Below are positions 22,521 through 35,553 of a stretch of DNA of 64,000 nt, piece by piece. Where the stretch lies: positions 26,298,240-26,362,239 of the forward strand of contig NC_077245.1 of assembly GCF_947179165.1 (NCBI RefSeq). The letters are read 5' to 3'. The notes below the pieces were generated by a model, which saw nothing but the letters and a program-made list of their open reading frames with translations, had not been told where the DNA came from and made no database searches. The translations under genes were made by a program, and so were the position numbers. Each line of letters opens with the position of its first letter. Position 1 is the first letter of the stretch. This DNA comes from Solanum dulcamara. Its lineage: Eukaryota; Streptophyta; Magnoliopsida; Solanales; Solanaceae.

Positions 22521-24480
22521 AAGACCAAATTTCTTAGGGTCAACAAGCTCAAGGAGGTGGCCAACGCACCAACTGATTTTATGCTTTGCAGGGGAGACAA
22601 GGGGTTAAGGAATCACCCAATGTTATTACTCTGTATGTTAAAGGTCTTTTCTTTTGATGTATATGCATTGTTAGATTTGGGTGAAAACTTGTCGTTTGTT
22701 ATGCTATTCATAGGTAATAGGTTTGATATGTTACCCAAAATGTTTGTAGAGACTTATTTGGTGTCTACCCTTGTTGTTGAGTTGGTTGTTGCTAAACAGG
22801 TTTATAAGAGTTGTCCCTGTCTATCATGCATAAATTCATTCCTTTTGATCTCATAGAGGTTGACATGGTTGATTTTGATGTCATCCTTTGGATGGATTGG
22901 TTGCATGCATCATATGCCTTTATAGATTATAGTACTCGTCGAGTCAAGTTTTAACTCCTAAATAAGTCTATTCTAAAACTGAAGGGTCATGATTTGTTGG
23001 TGAAGGGTAGGATCATTTCTTATCTAAAGGCCTAAAAGTTGATTACTAAGGGTTGCATCTATCAAATAGTGAGTGTTAGGTATATCAACTATAAAGTACT
23101 TCTCTTGAGTTGGTCCCCGTATTCATTGAGTTTCCCGATGTCTTTCTCAATGATCTTCCCAGTGTTCCTCTCGAAAAAGAAGTTGATTTTGGTATAGACC
23201 TTCTCCCCAATGCCCAATGTATCTCTATTCCTACTTACCAAATGGCACCGATGGACTTAAAGAAGTTGAAGGAACAATTGAAAGAATTATTGGAGAAAGG
23301 GTTCATAAAGTAAGTATTTCACTATAGGGTGCTCTCGCATTATTTGTGAGAAAGAAGGATGGGTCGCTTCGAATGTGAATAGACTATCGGTAATTCAAGA
23401 AGGTGACCATTAAGATTAAATACCCAATACCTAGTATAGATGATTTGTTTGATCAATTGCATGGAGCAAGACATTTCTCCAAGATCAATCATCAGTCCAG
23501 CTATCATCAACTAAGGGTAAGGGAGTGTGATATTTCCAAGATGATATTTTAAATAAGGTATGGTCACTTTAAATTTATAATGATGTCATTTGGGTTAATG
23601 AATGCACCGACGGTGTTCATGGACTTAATGAATAGGGTGTTCAAACCCTACCTTGATACATTTGTGGTGAATTTTATTGATGACATCTCGATTTACTCTT
23701 GGGGTGAGGAAGAATATAAGAATCACTTGAAGGTTGTGCTTCAAACCTTGAGGGATAGACAATTGTTTGCCAAATTTAGTAAGTATGAATTTTAGTTAAA
23801 AGAGGTGGCAATTCATGGTAACATAGTGTCCGGTGATGGGATCAAGGTTGGTCCTAAGAAAATAGAGGCGGTCAGGAATTGGCCTAGACCATTATCTCCT
23901 TCGGACCTTAGTAGATGTTTTGGTCTAGCTGGGTATTATAGGAGATTCATTGAAGGGATCTCTTCCATCTCATCTCTTTTTATGAAATTAATCCAAAAGA
24001 AGGCAAAGTTTATATAGATGCATGAGTGTGGAAAGAGTTTTCATACTTTGAAAGATTGACTTACTGTCGCTCATATCTTGATGTTATCGGAAGGGTTAGA
24101 AGGGTTTTGATTTATTATAATACTTCAAAGATTGGGTTGGTCTGTGTCTTAATGTAAATAGGCAAGGTTATAGTCAATTTTTCTAGGCAATTAAAAGTGC
24201 ATGAACGTAACTACCCTACCATGATATTTAGTTAGAGCCATTATATTTTCTCTAAAGATTTGGTGGTATTACCTTTATGGAGTACATGCTGATGTGCTCA
24301 ACAACCATAAAAGTCTCAAATATGTGTTCTCTCAAAAGTACCTCAATCTAAGGCAAATGAGGTGGCTATAAAATCCTCAAAGACTGTTTTATGATTGCGC
24401 ATTACCATCTGGGTAAGGCTAATATTGTTGTCGATGCAATTAGTAGGGTGTCTATGGGAAGTGTTTCCCATGTGTAGGAA
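22521..24480 (+). pseudogene. Protease, reverse transcriptase and RNase H of gypsy element 2
   Basis: A retropepsin-like site reads LLDLGENLSFV near 22668 (the usual D-S/T-G is D-L-G here). The reverse transcriptase region spans 23110-24020: a leader at 23110-23313, the catalytic FIDDI motif near 23676, and PKKIEAVRNWPRP through AGYYRRFIEG at 23850-23960. RNase H wording follows to about 24470. There are many stops and shifts; two of the stops (after KYEF at 23793 and near 24015) sit where the family has Trp, so TGG to TAG is likely. Confidence 0.75.
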
Positions 24481-25990
24481 GGGAAGAGATATTTGGTGAA
24501 AGATATTCATCATCTGGCTAGATTACGAGTGAATTTAAGTTGCTCAAATGATTATGGTATATTCGTTCATATTGAGTCCTAATCATCTTTGATGGTAGAT
24601 GTTAAGTTAAAACAAGACCTTGACCCGAGTTCTGTAGAGTTAAAAAAGTTAGTGAAAGAAAATAAAGTAGAGGTCTTTTCATAAAGGGTAGAGGGGTACT
24701 TCACTATCAAGGCCGATTATGTGTTCTGGGTGTGGATGGCCTAAGGAGTTTGATTTTAAAGGAGGCTCACAATTCTTCATAATCCATTCATCCAGGTTTG
24801 ATGAAAATGTACTGAGATTTAAAAGAGCTCTATTGGTGGAATGGCATAAAGAATGGCATAGCAAAGTTTGTGGCCGAGTGTCCAAATTGCCAACAAGTTA
24901 AGGCCGAACATCAAAGGTTGGGTAGCCTCACCCAGGATATCAAAATTCCCGTATGGAAGTGGAAAGATGTGACTATGGATTTTGTAGTAGGTTTGCCTCA
25001 TACTAAAAAACTTCATCATTAGATTTGGATGACTACGGATAAAATTATAGTGTTGGCGTATTTTCTACTAGTCAAGACATCTTATAGTGCCAAGGATTAT
25101 GCTAAGTTGTATATTCGAGAGTTGGTAAGGTTGCATATTGTGTCTTTATCGATTATTTTGAATTTTGGTACCCAATTCACTTCCCACTTTTCAAAGAGGT
25201 CTTGGTACCAAGGTGAAGCTAAGCACTGTATTCCATCCTCAAACCGATGAGCAAGCTGAACGGAAAACTCTAACACTAGAGGATATATTAAGGGCTTGTG
25301 TGTTGGAGTTAAAGGGTGTTGGGATGATCACCTACTGCTTATTGAGCTTGCCTAAAACAATAGCTAATACTCAACCATTGAGATGGCACCATTTGAGACC
25401 TTGTATGGGAGAAGATATAGATCTCTGGTTGGTTGTTTTTAAGTCGGTGAGGTGACCATTTTGGGTCCCTATTTGGTGCTTAATGCTATGAAGAAGTTAA
25501 GAGTCGTTAGAGAAAGGTTGAACATGGCTTAAACTCGTCAAAAGTCCTATTTTGATAGTAAAAGAAGGGATATTGAGTTTAGTATGTATGATTGGGTATA
25601 TTTGAAGGTTTCACCTATGAAGGTTGTAGTTCGGTTTGGTAAGAAAGGAAAATTGAACCCTAGGTATATTGGGCCTTATAGGATCTTGAGACCTGTTGGC
25701 AAGGTTGATTATGAGTTTGAATTGCATTTGGAAACGACTATGGTTCATCTCGTGTTTCATGTGTCAATGTTAAGAAAATGTGTGGGTCATCCAAAATTAA
25801 TTCTTCCTTTAGAAGTAGTGAATGTTGAAGAAAACTTGACTTATGAAGAGGTCCTAGTTGAAATTTTGTACCGGAAAGTTAAGAAATTGAGGGGAAAACA
25901 AAGTTACTTCCGTTAAAGTCCATTGGAGGAATCAACAAGTTGAAAGCGCTACATGGGAAGAGAAAGCTGATATGATGAAGCAATACCCTC
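24481..25990 (+). pseudogene. Integrase and chromodomain end of gypsy element 2
   Basis: An HHCC-like zinc region lies near 24770-24900 and an integrase core near 24970-25270. The first acidic residue (MDFVVGLP) is kept and the second is replaced (LNFGTQF). The GPY linker is in a 110-codon frame at 25584-25916 (VSPMKVVVRFGKKGKLNPRY, then HPVFH-like HLVFHVSMLRK) and is followed by a chromodomain-like tail to about 25990. Not functional. Confidence 0.75.
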
Positions 25991-26246
25991 ATCTTTTTCA
26001 TTCTACTCAAGGTTAAGGTACTATGTGCTTTATACTCAAATTTTTAAGACTCTTATATTTCAGATTTCCCAAGACTTCATATGCATGCATATTTATAAAG
26101 TTGAATTTTAAAGTCATGTTTTATGCTAAGTTTAAAGATCTCATGTTTTATGTATTTCAAGTGTCATTGTACTCATGTTGGGTTGTTACTCCTCATGCCA
26201 TGTACTTTTCTATGCTAATGATTCTCATTCGAGGACGGATGTTCCC

Positions 26247-26259
26247 AAGAGGGAGATAT
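26247..26259 (+). other. Polypurine tract of gypsy element 2
   Basis: aagagggagatat lies directly before the LTR start tgtaagaccc. The identical tract lies before the 3' LTR of the sister element at 35541-35553. Confidence 0.75.
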
Positions 26260-28342
26260 TGTAAGACCCCAAAAATTTGGAAAGTCCTAATCCAAGGAAC
26301 AAAGAATGAAAGTGTTGAGAAATATAGAAAATTGGCACCCAGTATTGACAATGGAAGGACATCATAGGTTGTGGTACACACCATGCCTCATGGTGACCCA
26401 CCATGGTGGAGGTTCTGAGACCCAATCATGCGGGGAAGGGATTATGAAAAGTGACTACGGACCGTGGTGAGCACCACGGGCTGTGAAACCTTCCATGGTG
26501 ACCCATCCCCAAAGTTCTCAATAAACTTTCCAAGGCTAGGACTATGGATGACCACCATGGCCCTTGGATCTCTTCACAGATTTTGCTATGACCCGTGGTG
26601 ATCGCTTTTGCAAGCTGTCCTGCAGGACTTGGACCACGGACGAGCTTTATGGGCCGTTATGCCCTTCATGGACCATGAAGGTATCCGTGGAGGAAGTTTA
26701 GAGACTATTTTTGTAGATTTCCAAAATATTTTCCCCAATTCCTTTATCACGGGACACCATCACGGGCAATGGTGAGCACCACGGACTGGAAGGATCCCCG
26801 TGAAGGTGAGTGTGACCAATTTTAAAAAGGGGCATTTTGGTCCTTTCATATGTTATGACACAAAGTGAGGTCATTTTGAGGACTTAATTGATCTATCTAA
26901 AGGCCCTAAACTCTCCCAATCCCTCATTTCTCAAAATTACACTCAAATACAAGATTCTCTCCTCTCAAGTTCTCCCAAGGTTTCAAGAAAAGCTAGGGTT
27001 TTAAGAAATGTTAGAGTTTCATCCCAAGAGCTTCAAGCCTCCACTTTCAAGTTTGGATTAAAGGTTATTTCCCCAAGGTCTATGGGTCTCATTCATGGAT
27101 TATTCCACCCATGGATTCCAAGTGATCTCTAATCTCAGTATCTCAAATTTTAGATGATGAAATCTTATGAGTTTTTATATGATGATTCTGAATGCATAGG
27201 TTATTATCTATTTGGAGTTCATTTACCTATATTGGTATATATTGACTTTCAATTTCATGAAAAAGATGATTTATCAAAGATCCTTATATGAAGGCATGAA
27301 AGTAGCTTTAAAGTATATTGGTGCGTTACTTTTAGATGCTTTAATTTATGCATTTCAATTACCCTCATACATTTTAGATTGTTTAAAATATATTTAAAGG
27401 ATGAATCAAACACACCCACCTAGTTTCATTATGCTGAAATGAAGTTTAATTCAAAGCTTAGACTCCAAAATTAAAGTTTATGAAAGAAAATATTTATGAT
27501 TAAAGGGAGTCTTATGAAATGAAAGAATGATTGAATCATGTTGAAAGGGCTTTTTAGCCAAAAAATGGATTCTATGTGATAAGGACAATTCTCACATAGT
27601 TTAATCAAATGAAAGGTTTTAATAAGATATTCTACCTAATGATGATTTGATGTCTAAAGTTATATGAATGCTTGTGTTATTATGATATACAAACATTATT
27701 CCATGGGATTTAACCTAGCACCGAATATAGCATGTAGATGGGAACTCGACCTAAGGGGTCCTTAGGTAAAGTCTCATGTTGAATTAACTATGCGCCAACA
27801 TAGGAGCCCTTGTAGTCTTAGGTTAATGGATCCACAAAAGCCCTAAAAGTTAAAAGGTAAATAAATGATTAAAGTTGATAGAGATCTACCCGGAAAGTAG
27901 TCTGTCTGTGCTAATGTACGGGGTTATGTTGGATTCCATGTAATAGCTCGCATCGTCTTAAATGTAGGTTATGGTCATCTCCCCACAATTGAAGGTTTTA
28001 AATTTTATATACATGATTGATTATGTCTTTATTGCATAATGTTTCGTACTTCCTAAATGTTGTAATGTTTCTTACATGTACATGCATGCCTACATCCTTA
28101 GTACATTCAAAGTACTAATGCATACTTTTTTGACTACATGATACCACCATGTATAGATCGGATTTGCTCCACACTCTTCTCCACATGGCTAGTTGATTAC
28201 GTTGAAGGCCTACTTTGTCGGTGAGTTCCCATGTTTTGAGAACAACATCCTTTCTCTTTCAATCTTTTTTATGTAAAGTCTTTTGGGATACTTATCATAC
28301 TTCTTATTTCCATTTATTATGAGGGTGAGATAGATACATGTC
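26260..28342 (+). mobile_element. 3' LTR of gypsy element 2, first part
   Basis: It starts tgtaagacccc after the purine tract. From 26380 to 26815 it is full of short words built from cacggaccgtg/ccatgg, followed by the anchor aaaaggggcattttggtcctttc (26825-26848). It is interrupted at 28342 by the sister element; the last 241 bases lie at 37741-37981. Confidence 0.8.
28338..28342 (+). repeat. Target site duplication (left), atgtc
   Basis: atgtc precedes the LTR start at 28343 and is repeated at 37736-37740 straight after the other LTR end. Confidence 0.85.
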
Positions 28343-30505
28343 TGTAAGACCCTGGAAATATAGAAGGTCCTAAACTAAGGAACAAATAATGAATTCTCAG
28401 AAAGTGCAAAAAACTGGCACTAAGAGCTTACCACGGAAGCCATCACGGGCCGTGGTAACATCACAGACCATGGGGAAAGATATGGTAGAGATTTGAAGAA
28501 TCAAACATGCAGGTGACAAACCATGATGGAGGACCACAGGCCATGGTGAGAACCACGGATCGTGAAGCCCTCCGTGGTGACCCCTCCCTAAAACCCTCAG
28601 GAAATTTCTAAAGGTAAGGTCCATGGACGACCTCCAAAGATCCTAGAACCCTCCACGGACCGTGGTGTGTCCCTGTGGTGGTCACTCTATAGGCCTCCTA
28701 CAGGACTTTTACCATGACCACCTTTCACGACCCATATTTTCCTCCACGAATTGTAAAAGGGCTATGTTGTGAACTTCAGAGATTACCCTGCAGGCCCTTT
28801 CCAAATATTTTTAATAGTCCCTTACCAGAAGACCCCACCATGCACCATGGTGAGTACTACGAATAGGGAAGGGTCTCTTTGAAGCCAGTTCCGGCCAGAT
28901 TTTAAAAGGGGCAGACTGGTTTTTTCTATATTTTAATTCAATGTGGTGTTGTTTTGAGGGTAGAATCCACTCATCTAAACCCCTAAATATTTCTAAGACC
29001 TCATTCTTCACACTTAGGCTCATGGTTTACAAATACTCTCTTCTCAAACTCTCCTAAGGACTCCAAGGCAAGATTAGGGTTTCATCTCAAGGCCTTTCCA
29101 AGTCTCCCTTTCTCCTCAGTCTTCATTAGGGATTTGTTTCCCTAAGATATGTGGGTTTTCATCCATGGTTTATTTCACTCATGGAGCCAAAATATTTTCT
29201 CAACATAGTATTTTTATTTTATATGATGAAATTTTATGGGTTTTTACATGATGATTCCTAATGCATAGATTATGGTATATTTGAAGTTCATTTACCTATA
29301 TTGAAATATATTGACTCTCAATGTTATGAAATGAAGGATTCATTAAGGTTCTTATGTGGAGGCTTGAAAGGTTGTTTTAAAGTGTTTATGGTGGGTTGTT
29401 TTAAGATATTTAATTTAATGTATTTCCATCACTCTCATGCATACAAGTATTGTTTAAATGTCTTTGGAAGTTATATGAAATGAACCCACCTAGTCTTCTT
29501 ATGTTGAAATAAAGTTGAAATTAAATCTTTGACCCCAACTAAAATTTTATGAAGCAAATGCCTATGTTTAAGGAAGTCTTGTGATATTATTGAACGATGA
29601 TAAATGGCATTTTTAGCTAACGAATGGATTCAATGTGAAAGGACGATTCTCACATATTTTAAATCAAACAAAAGTTTTTAATGAGCTATTCCACCGATGA
29701 TGATTTGATGTCTAAAGTTATACAATGCTTATGTTATTATGATATTTAAATGTTATTTCCGTAGGATTCACCTACCATCGAATGCGGCATGTAGATAGGA
29801 ACTTGACCTAAGGGGTGCTTAAGTAAAGTCTCATATTGCATTAACTATGCGCCAACATAAGGGCCCTTGTAGGCTATTTACGCTAGTAGATCCACGATTA
29901 GCCATTAAAGTTAAAGTTAAGGAAATGATTAAAGTTTATAGATTTCTACCCGGTAAGTAGTCTCTCTGTGCCAACATAGGGGGTTATATTCGATTCTATG
30001 TAATAGATTGCATGGTCTTAAATGTCGTTTACGGTCATCTTCCCATAAAAAGAAAGTTTCAAGGTTTCATATAATGATTTCTCATGCATGCATTCAATTA
30101 TGCATATTTTTTTATAATTGTCTTTACATTCTTCATTTACTAACGTATACTTTTGTTTATATAATATCACTATGTAGGGACCGGTGTTGCTCCTCACTCT
30201 CCTTCCCATCGCTAGATAACCTTTATATAGGTTAGGTTACTCGAAATGGGATCCTCGTAGTAGGCTAGACCAAGATCCAGCTGAGAGAGGGTAGTCTAGT
30301 TTGATCGTTAAAGGCCACTACTAGTTGGTGAATTCCCATGTTTCGGGGACAACACTCTTATATTTATAGCTTATGTTTGCATAGACTCTTGAGTTATTTT
30401 TTGTATTTTTTACTTATACCTCGAGGGTGATCTAGGGACTTGTCTTAGCCCCCGCTAAGTCTTAAAGGTAGAAGGTATTGTTAGACAAAATGTTTGATCT
30501 TTAAG
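28343..30505 (+). repeat. 5' LTR of element 3 (3' end deleted)
   Basis: It aligns with 35554 onward until about 30505, where the match stops in gatctttaaggtg. The LTR end and the primer site are absent. A cacggaccgtg-type word cluster lies at 28430-28860 and the anchor at 28911-28930. Three short upstream remnants of open frame carry no coding signal. Confidence 0.8.
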
Positions 30506-30673
30506 GTGACTGTGTCAAATAGGGCCTTGCTCATGGTTGTGAAGCCCACCACAAATATGAATAGGAGACTATGGGATGTTTAGGAAATTTTTCACTTCTT
30601 TTAAATTTATGTCGTGCTTTAGAGTGTCCTGATCCTTTATTTAACTAACGTCCTATTCTGTGTTCTCTAAATA
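30506..30673 (+). other. Untranslated leader remnant of element 3
   Basis: It lies between the broken 5' LTR and the gag start. No primer binding site is visible. Confidence 0.5.
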
Positions 30674-31840
30674 ATGCCTCGAGGAAGAGCACCTTAAAGA
30701 GAAAGGGTTGATGATGAGGACCAAACTCCTCCAGTTCCCGATGCCCCACAGCATGAGGAAGGTGTAACCCATGCAGAATTTTGGAATATTATCACGTTGT
30801 TGTCTCAAGCCATAGCCAACCAGGGAAACCAAGGTGTTCTTACTTCTTAAGTACAAAATCTAGCTTCTAGGATTTGGGATTTCAAAAGAATAAATCTGCC
30901 TGAGTTTAATGCTTCTAAAATAGATGAGGACCCTATGGAGTTTATTAATGAGGTGTATTGGATTATGGCTATCATGGTTGTTCCTCAAAATTAGAAGGTC
31001 GGGATAGTGTCTTATCAAATCAAACATGTGGAATGAGTTTGGGATGAACAATGAGTTATTGAGAGGGATGAAGAAATGGGGCCGATAGGATGGGAAGAGT
31101 TCAAAGGATCCTTCCTAGACCGGTTCTTTCCATTAGAGCTAAAGGAGGCCATAATCCTAGAGTTCATCAACCTTCATCAATAGCCTATGAGTGTAAGGGA
31201 GTATGCCCTCAAATTCACTAATTTGACCAAGTATGCTCCCTTTATGGTCTTCGACCCCCGAGAAAGGATGAGCAAGTTCATTTTTGGTGTCTTAAACTTA
31301 GTGTCCAAGGATTGCAAGACGGCCATATTTGTCAAAGATATGGACATCTCCCGAATAACGACATATGTAGAGCAAATTGAAGAACAGAAGTTAAGAAAGT
31401 GGTCAAGAGGGATCAAGAAGGCTAGAGTGGATGGTGGATGGTTCATCCCTCAAAGGTCCAGTTATGGTACCATGGCAAGGGCCGAGGTAGGAAATGGTTT
31501 GAGGGACAAGGTTCCATCAATACATCATCTCCCAAGTTCAACAAGGACAAGGGTACTAATCCAATGGTTCCAAGAAAAAATATTGGTTCCCAAGCCTTCC
31601 CTGCTTGTAAAAAGTATAGGATGAACCACAATGGAGAATGCTTGACATGCTCCAATGCATACTTTAAGTATGGAAAACTGGGTCATCATGCTCGAGATTA
31701 TAGAAGTGGTGGTGGTGTTAGGCTCAATGCCAAATTGCTCATGGTCAACAAGCTCAAAGAGGTGGCCAATGCACCAACCACTTTTATGCCTTACATGGGA
31801 GGTAAGAGGTTGAGAAAACACCAAATGTTGTTACTGTTAT
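30674..31840 (+). pseudogene. gag of gypsy element 3
   Basis: It begins ATG with a basic MPRGRAP and a stop, and the frame then continues through acidic, Pro- and Gln-rich sequence typical of chromovirus gag. Later parts are EEFKGSFLDRFFPLELK (near 31095-31145) and a 145-codon open stretch at 31187-31624 (YAPFMVFDPRERM, VKDMDISRITTYVEQIEEQ). The zinc knuckle near 31660-31700 reads YFKYGKLGHHARDY, with three of its Cys replaced by Tyr, so RNA binding is lost. Confidence 0.75.
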
Positions 31841-33815
31841 GTTAAAAGTCTTTACTTTTTATGTGTATGAATTATTAGATACAGGTGTGAACTTGTCATT
31901 TGTCACTCCATTCTTAGGTAATAGGTTTGATGTATTGCTCAAAATATTAGTTGATCCTTATTTGGTGTCTACTCCATTGGGTGAGGTCGGTTGTTTATAG
32001 AAAGGTTTATAAGGCTTGTCATGTGTCTATCTTACATAAATTTGTCCATTGTGATCTTATTAAGCTTGACATGTTAGATTTTGACGTTACACTTGGGATG
32101 GATTAGTTACATGCATCTTGCGCTTTCATAGATTGTAGAACTCATCGAGTCAAGTTTCAATTCCCAAATGAGTCTATTCTTGAATGGAAGTTTCATGGTT
32201 CGGTTGTGAGGGGTAAATTCATCTCTTATCTTAAGGACCGAAACTTGATTGCTAAGGCTTGTAATTTCCATATTGTGAGGGTTAGAGGTGTCGATTCTGA
32301 AAGTCCTCCTCTTGAGTTGGTCCTTATAGAAAATGAGTTTCTCGATGTCTTTCCCGATGACTTTTCTGGTATCCTTCTCAAAAGGGAAATGGATTTTGGT
32401 ATTGATCTCCTCCCTAATACTTAACCTATCTCTATTCCTTCTTACCAAATGGCCCTAACAATATTAAAGGATTTGAAGAAATAATTAAATGACTTGTTAG
32501 AAAGATGGTTCATAAGGCCATGTATTTCACCGTGGGGTGAGCCCATGCTATTTGTAAGAATGAAGGATGGGTTACTTCAAATGTGCATAGATTACCATCA
32601 ATTGAACAAAATGACCATTAAGAACAATTACCCAATCCCTAGAATAGATGAGTTGTTAGATCAATTGCAAAGGGAATGTCACTTTTCAAAGATTGACCTT
32701 CTGTCTGGCTATCATCAACTAAGGCTGAGGTGTGTGAAATTCCCAAGATGGCATTCTGAACAAGGTATTGTCACTTCGAGTTTGTAGTGATGAGCTTTGG
32801 GTTAATGAATGCGCCTGCAGTGTTTATGGACCTAATAAATAGGGTTTTCAAACCCTACCTTGATACTTTTGTTGTGGCCTTCATTGATGATATTTTTATT
32901 TACTCTCAAGGTGATGAAGAACATAAGAATTAGTTGAGGATTGTTCTTCAAACCTTGAGGGATAGGCAATTTTTTGCAAAATTTAGTAAGTGTGAATTTT
33001 TATTAAAAGGGGTGGCTTTTCTTAGTCACATAATGTCTGGTGATGGGATCAAGGTTGATTCCAGATGGGATCAAAGTTTATCCTAATAAAATTGAGGCAT
33101 TTAAGAATTTTCCTAGACCATTGCATACTTCGTACATTAGAATCTTCTTGGTTCTAGCCAGTTACTATAGGAGGTTCATTGAAGGGTTCTCTACTATCTC
33201 ATCTCCTATGATGAAATTGAGCCAAAAGAAAGAAAAATTCATATGGATGGATGAGTGTGAAAAGAGCTTCCAAGATTTGAAAGATCACCCATTCAAATCA
33301 AAATAGAATGAGCACCTATGACTAAGGGGAATAGTGACTTAATTACCTCCGCTCTTATTTTGACACTACCGGATGGATTAGAAAGATTTGTCATTTATTG
33401 TGATGCTTCAAAGATTGGTTTGGGTTGTGTCTTGATGCAAAATGGCAAGGTTATATCCTATGATTCTAGGAAATTGAAGGTGCATAAACATAACTACCCT
33501 ACACATGATCTTAATTTGGCGGGTGTTGTTTTTGTTTTAATGATTTGGTGGCATTACCTTTATGGGGTGCAGGTGAATGTGTACACCGATCATAAAATTC
33601 TCTAATATGTGTTCACCCAAAAGAACCTCAATCTAAGGGAAAGGAGGTGGCTAGAAATCCTCAAGGACTACGACATGAGTGTGCATTATCATCCGGGTAA
33701 GGACAATGTGGTTGCCGATGTAATTAGTAGAGTGTTTATAGAGAGTGTGACCCATGTTGATGAAGGGAAGATGGAATTGGTGAAATATGTTCACCGGTTG
33801 GCTAGATTAGGGTGA
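31841..33815 (+). pseudogene. Protease, reverse transcriptase and RNase H of gypsy element 3
   Basis: Retropepsin has an intact D-T-G site (LLDTGVNLSFVTPF, near 31872-31912). Reverse transcriptase is split into frames at 32206-32424, 32494-32787 and 32790-33050, with FIDDIFIYS near 32881. RNase H is well preserved at 33340-33605 ([15 protein letters not shown]) and continues after one stop at 33609-33815 (HYHPGKDNVVADVISR). A small local duplication of gatgggatcaa.gtt (33043-33080) breaks the frame between them. Frameshifts and stops make it dead. Confidence 0.8.
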
Positions 33816-35300
33816 AGTTGAGTTCTACCGATGGTGGTGGTATGGTTGTTCATAAGGGGTCCGAATCCTAATTGATGGGGGATGTCAAATCAAAAAAGGC
33901 CTTGACCCGATAATTGTTGAGTTAAGGAGGTTGGTGAAGGAAAAGAAGGTAGAGGTCTTTTCACAAGGGAGAGATGGGTACTATACTACCAAGTTTGGTT
34001 ATGTGTTCTTGAAGTTGATGGCCTAAGGAGTTTGATTTTGAAAGAGGTTCATAATTCTTCATACTCTATTCATTCCGGTTCGATGAAATTATATCGAACC
34101 TTGAAAGGGTTGTATTGGTGGGGTGGCATAAAAAGGACAGAACGAGGTTCATATCTGAATGTCTGAATTGCAAATAAGTGAAGGTCAAACATCAAAGTCC
34201 GAGTGACCTAGTAAAATTTAAGATATTGAAATACCTACTTTGAAGTGGGAAGATGTGAATATGCATTTTATAGTGGGCTTGCCTCATACCCAAAAATGTC
34301 ATGATTCGATATGGGTAATTATTGATAGAATGACTAAGTTGGCTCACTTCTTACAGGTTAAGACCTATTATAGGGCCGAATATTATGCTAATTTTTATAT
34401 TCGGGAGTTAGTAAGGTTGCATGGTGTGTCGTTGCCAATTATTTTATACCGTGGTACCCACTTCACTTCTCACATTTGGAAATCATTTTAATGGGTCTTG
34501 GTACTGATGTAAAGTTAAGCAGCACATTCCACCCTCAAACTGATGGGCAAGCCGAAATAACAATTCAAACACTAGAGGATATATTAAGGGTTTGTGTATT
34601 GGAGTTCTAAGGGAGTTGAGATGATTATCTCCCACTTATTGAGTTTTCCTATAATAATAGTTACCAGTCAAGTATCGAGAAGGCCCCATTTGAGGCTTTG
34701 TATGGAAGACGATGTAGGTCTTCGATTGGTTGCTTTTAAGCAGGTGAGATGACATTATTGGGCCCCGACTTGGTGCTAGATGCTTTAGAGAATGTGAAGG
34801 TCATTAGAGAAAGGTTGAAAATGGCTCAAAGTCATCAAAAGTCCTATTCTGATACTAGGAGAAGGTATCTTGAGTTTAATATGAATGTATGGGTGTACTT
34901 AAAGGTATCACCCATGAAGGGTGTGGTTCGGTTTGCTAAGAAAGGGAAATTAAGCCCTAGATATGTAGGGCCTTATAGAATCTTGAGGTGAGTTGGGAAA
35001 GTTGCTTATGAGTTGGAATTGCCTCCTGAAATAGAAATGGTGCATCCGGTGTTCCATTTGTCTATGTTGAGGAAATGTATGGGGGATCCTACTTCAATTG
35101 TTCCTTTGAAGATAGTGAATGTTGAATATAGCTTGACCTATGAAGAAGTTTCGGTCGAAATCTCGAACTGCAAGTAAAAAGATTAAGGAACAAAGAAGTT
35201 ACATCCGTTAAAGTCTTTTGGAGGAATAAACAAATTAAAATTATTAAATGGGAAGCGGAATTGGATATGATGAAATGTGACCCTCATCTCTTTCATTCTA
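33816..35300 (+). pseudogene. Integrase and chromodomain end of gypsy element 3
   Basis: The zinc-binding region is near 34040-34180 (HNSSYSIHSGS, then LYWWGGIKR). The core frame at 34240-34491 has lost two of the three catalytic acidic residues: MHFIVGLP for the usual MDF, and LYRGTHF for the usual DRGTQF. The Glu in QAEITIQ near 34550 is kept. The GPY linker is at 34860-34991 (VSPMKGVVRFAKKGKLSPRY) and the chromodomain-like tail runs to about 35300. Confidence 0.8.
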
Positions 35301-35540
35301 CTCAAGCCTAAGGTATTAATTCATTTATGCTCAAGTACTTAAGCCTCTTATGTTTCAGTTTTCCTAGTCTTCATATGCATGCATATTCAAGAACTTGCTT
35401 TTTAAAGTTATGTTTATGGTAAAGTTTAAAGATCTTATGTTTGATGCATTTCAAGTGTCATTGTATTCATGTTGGGCTGTTAGTCCTCGTGCTATGTCCT
35501 TTTCTATGTTAGTAATTCTCATTCGAAGATGAACGTTCCA

Positions 35541-35553
35541 AAGAGGGAGATAT
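35541..35553 (+). other. Polypurine tract of element 3
   Basis: aagagggagatat lies immediately before the 3' LTR and is identical to that of element 2. Confidence 0.8.
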
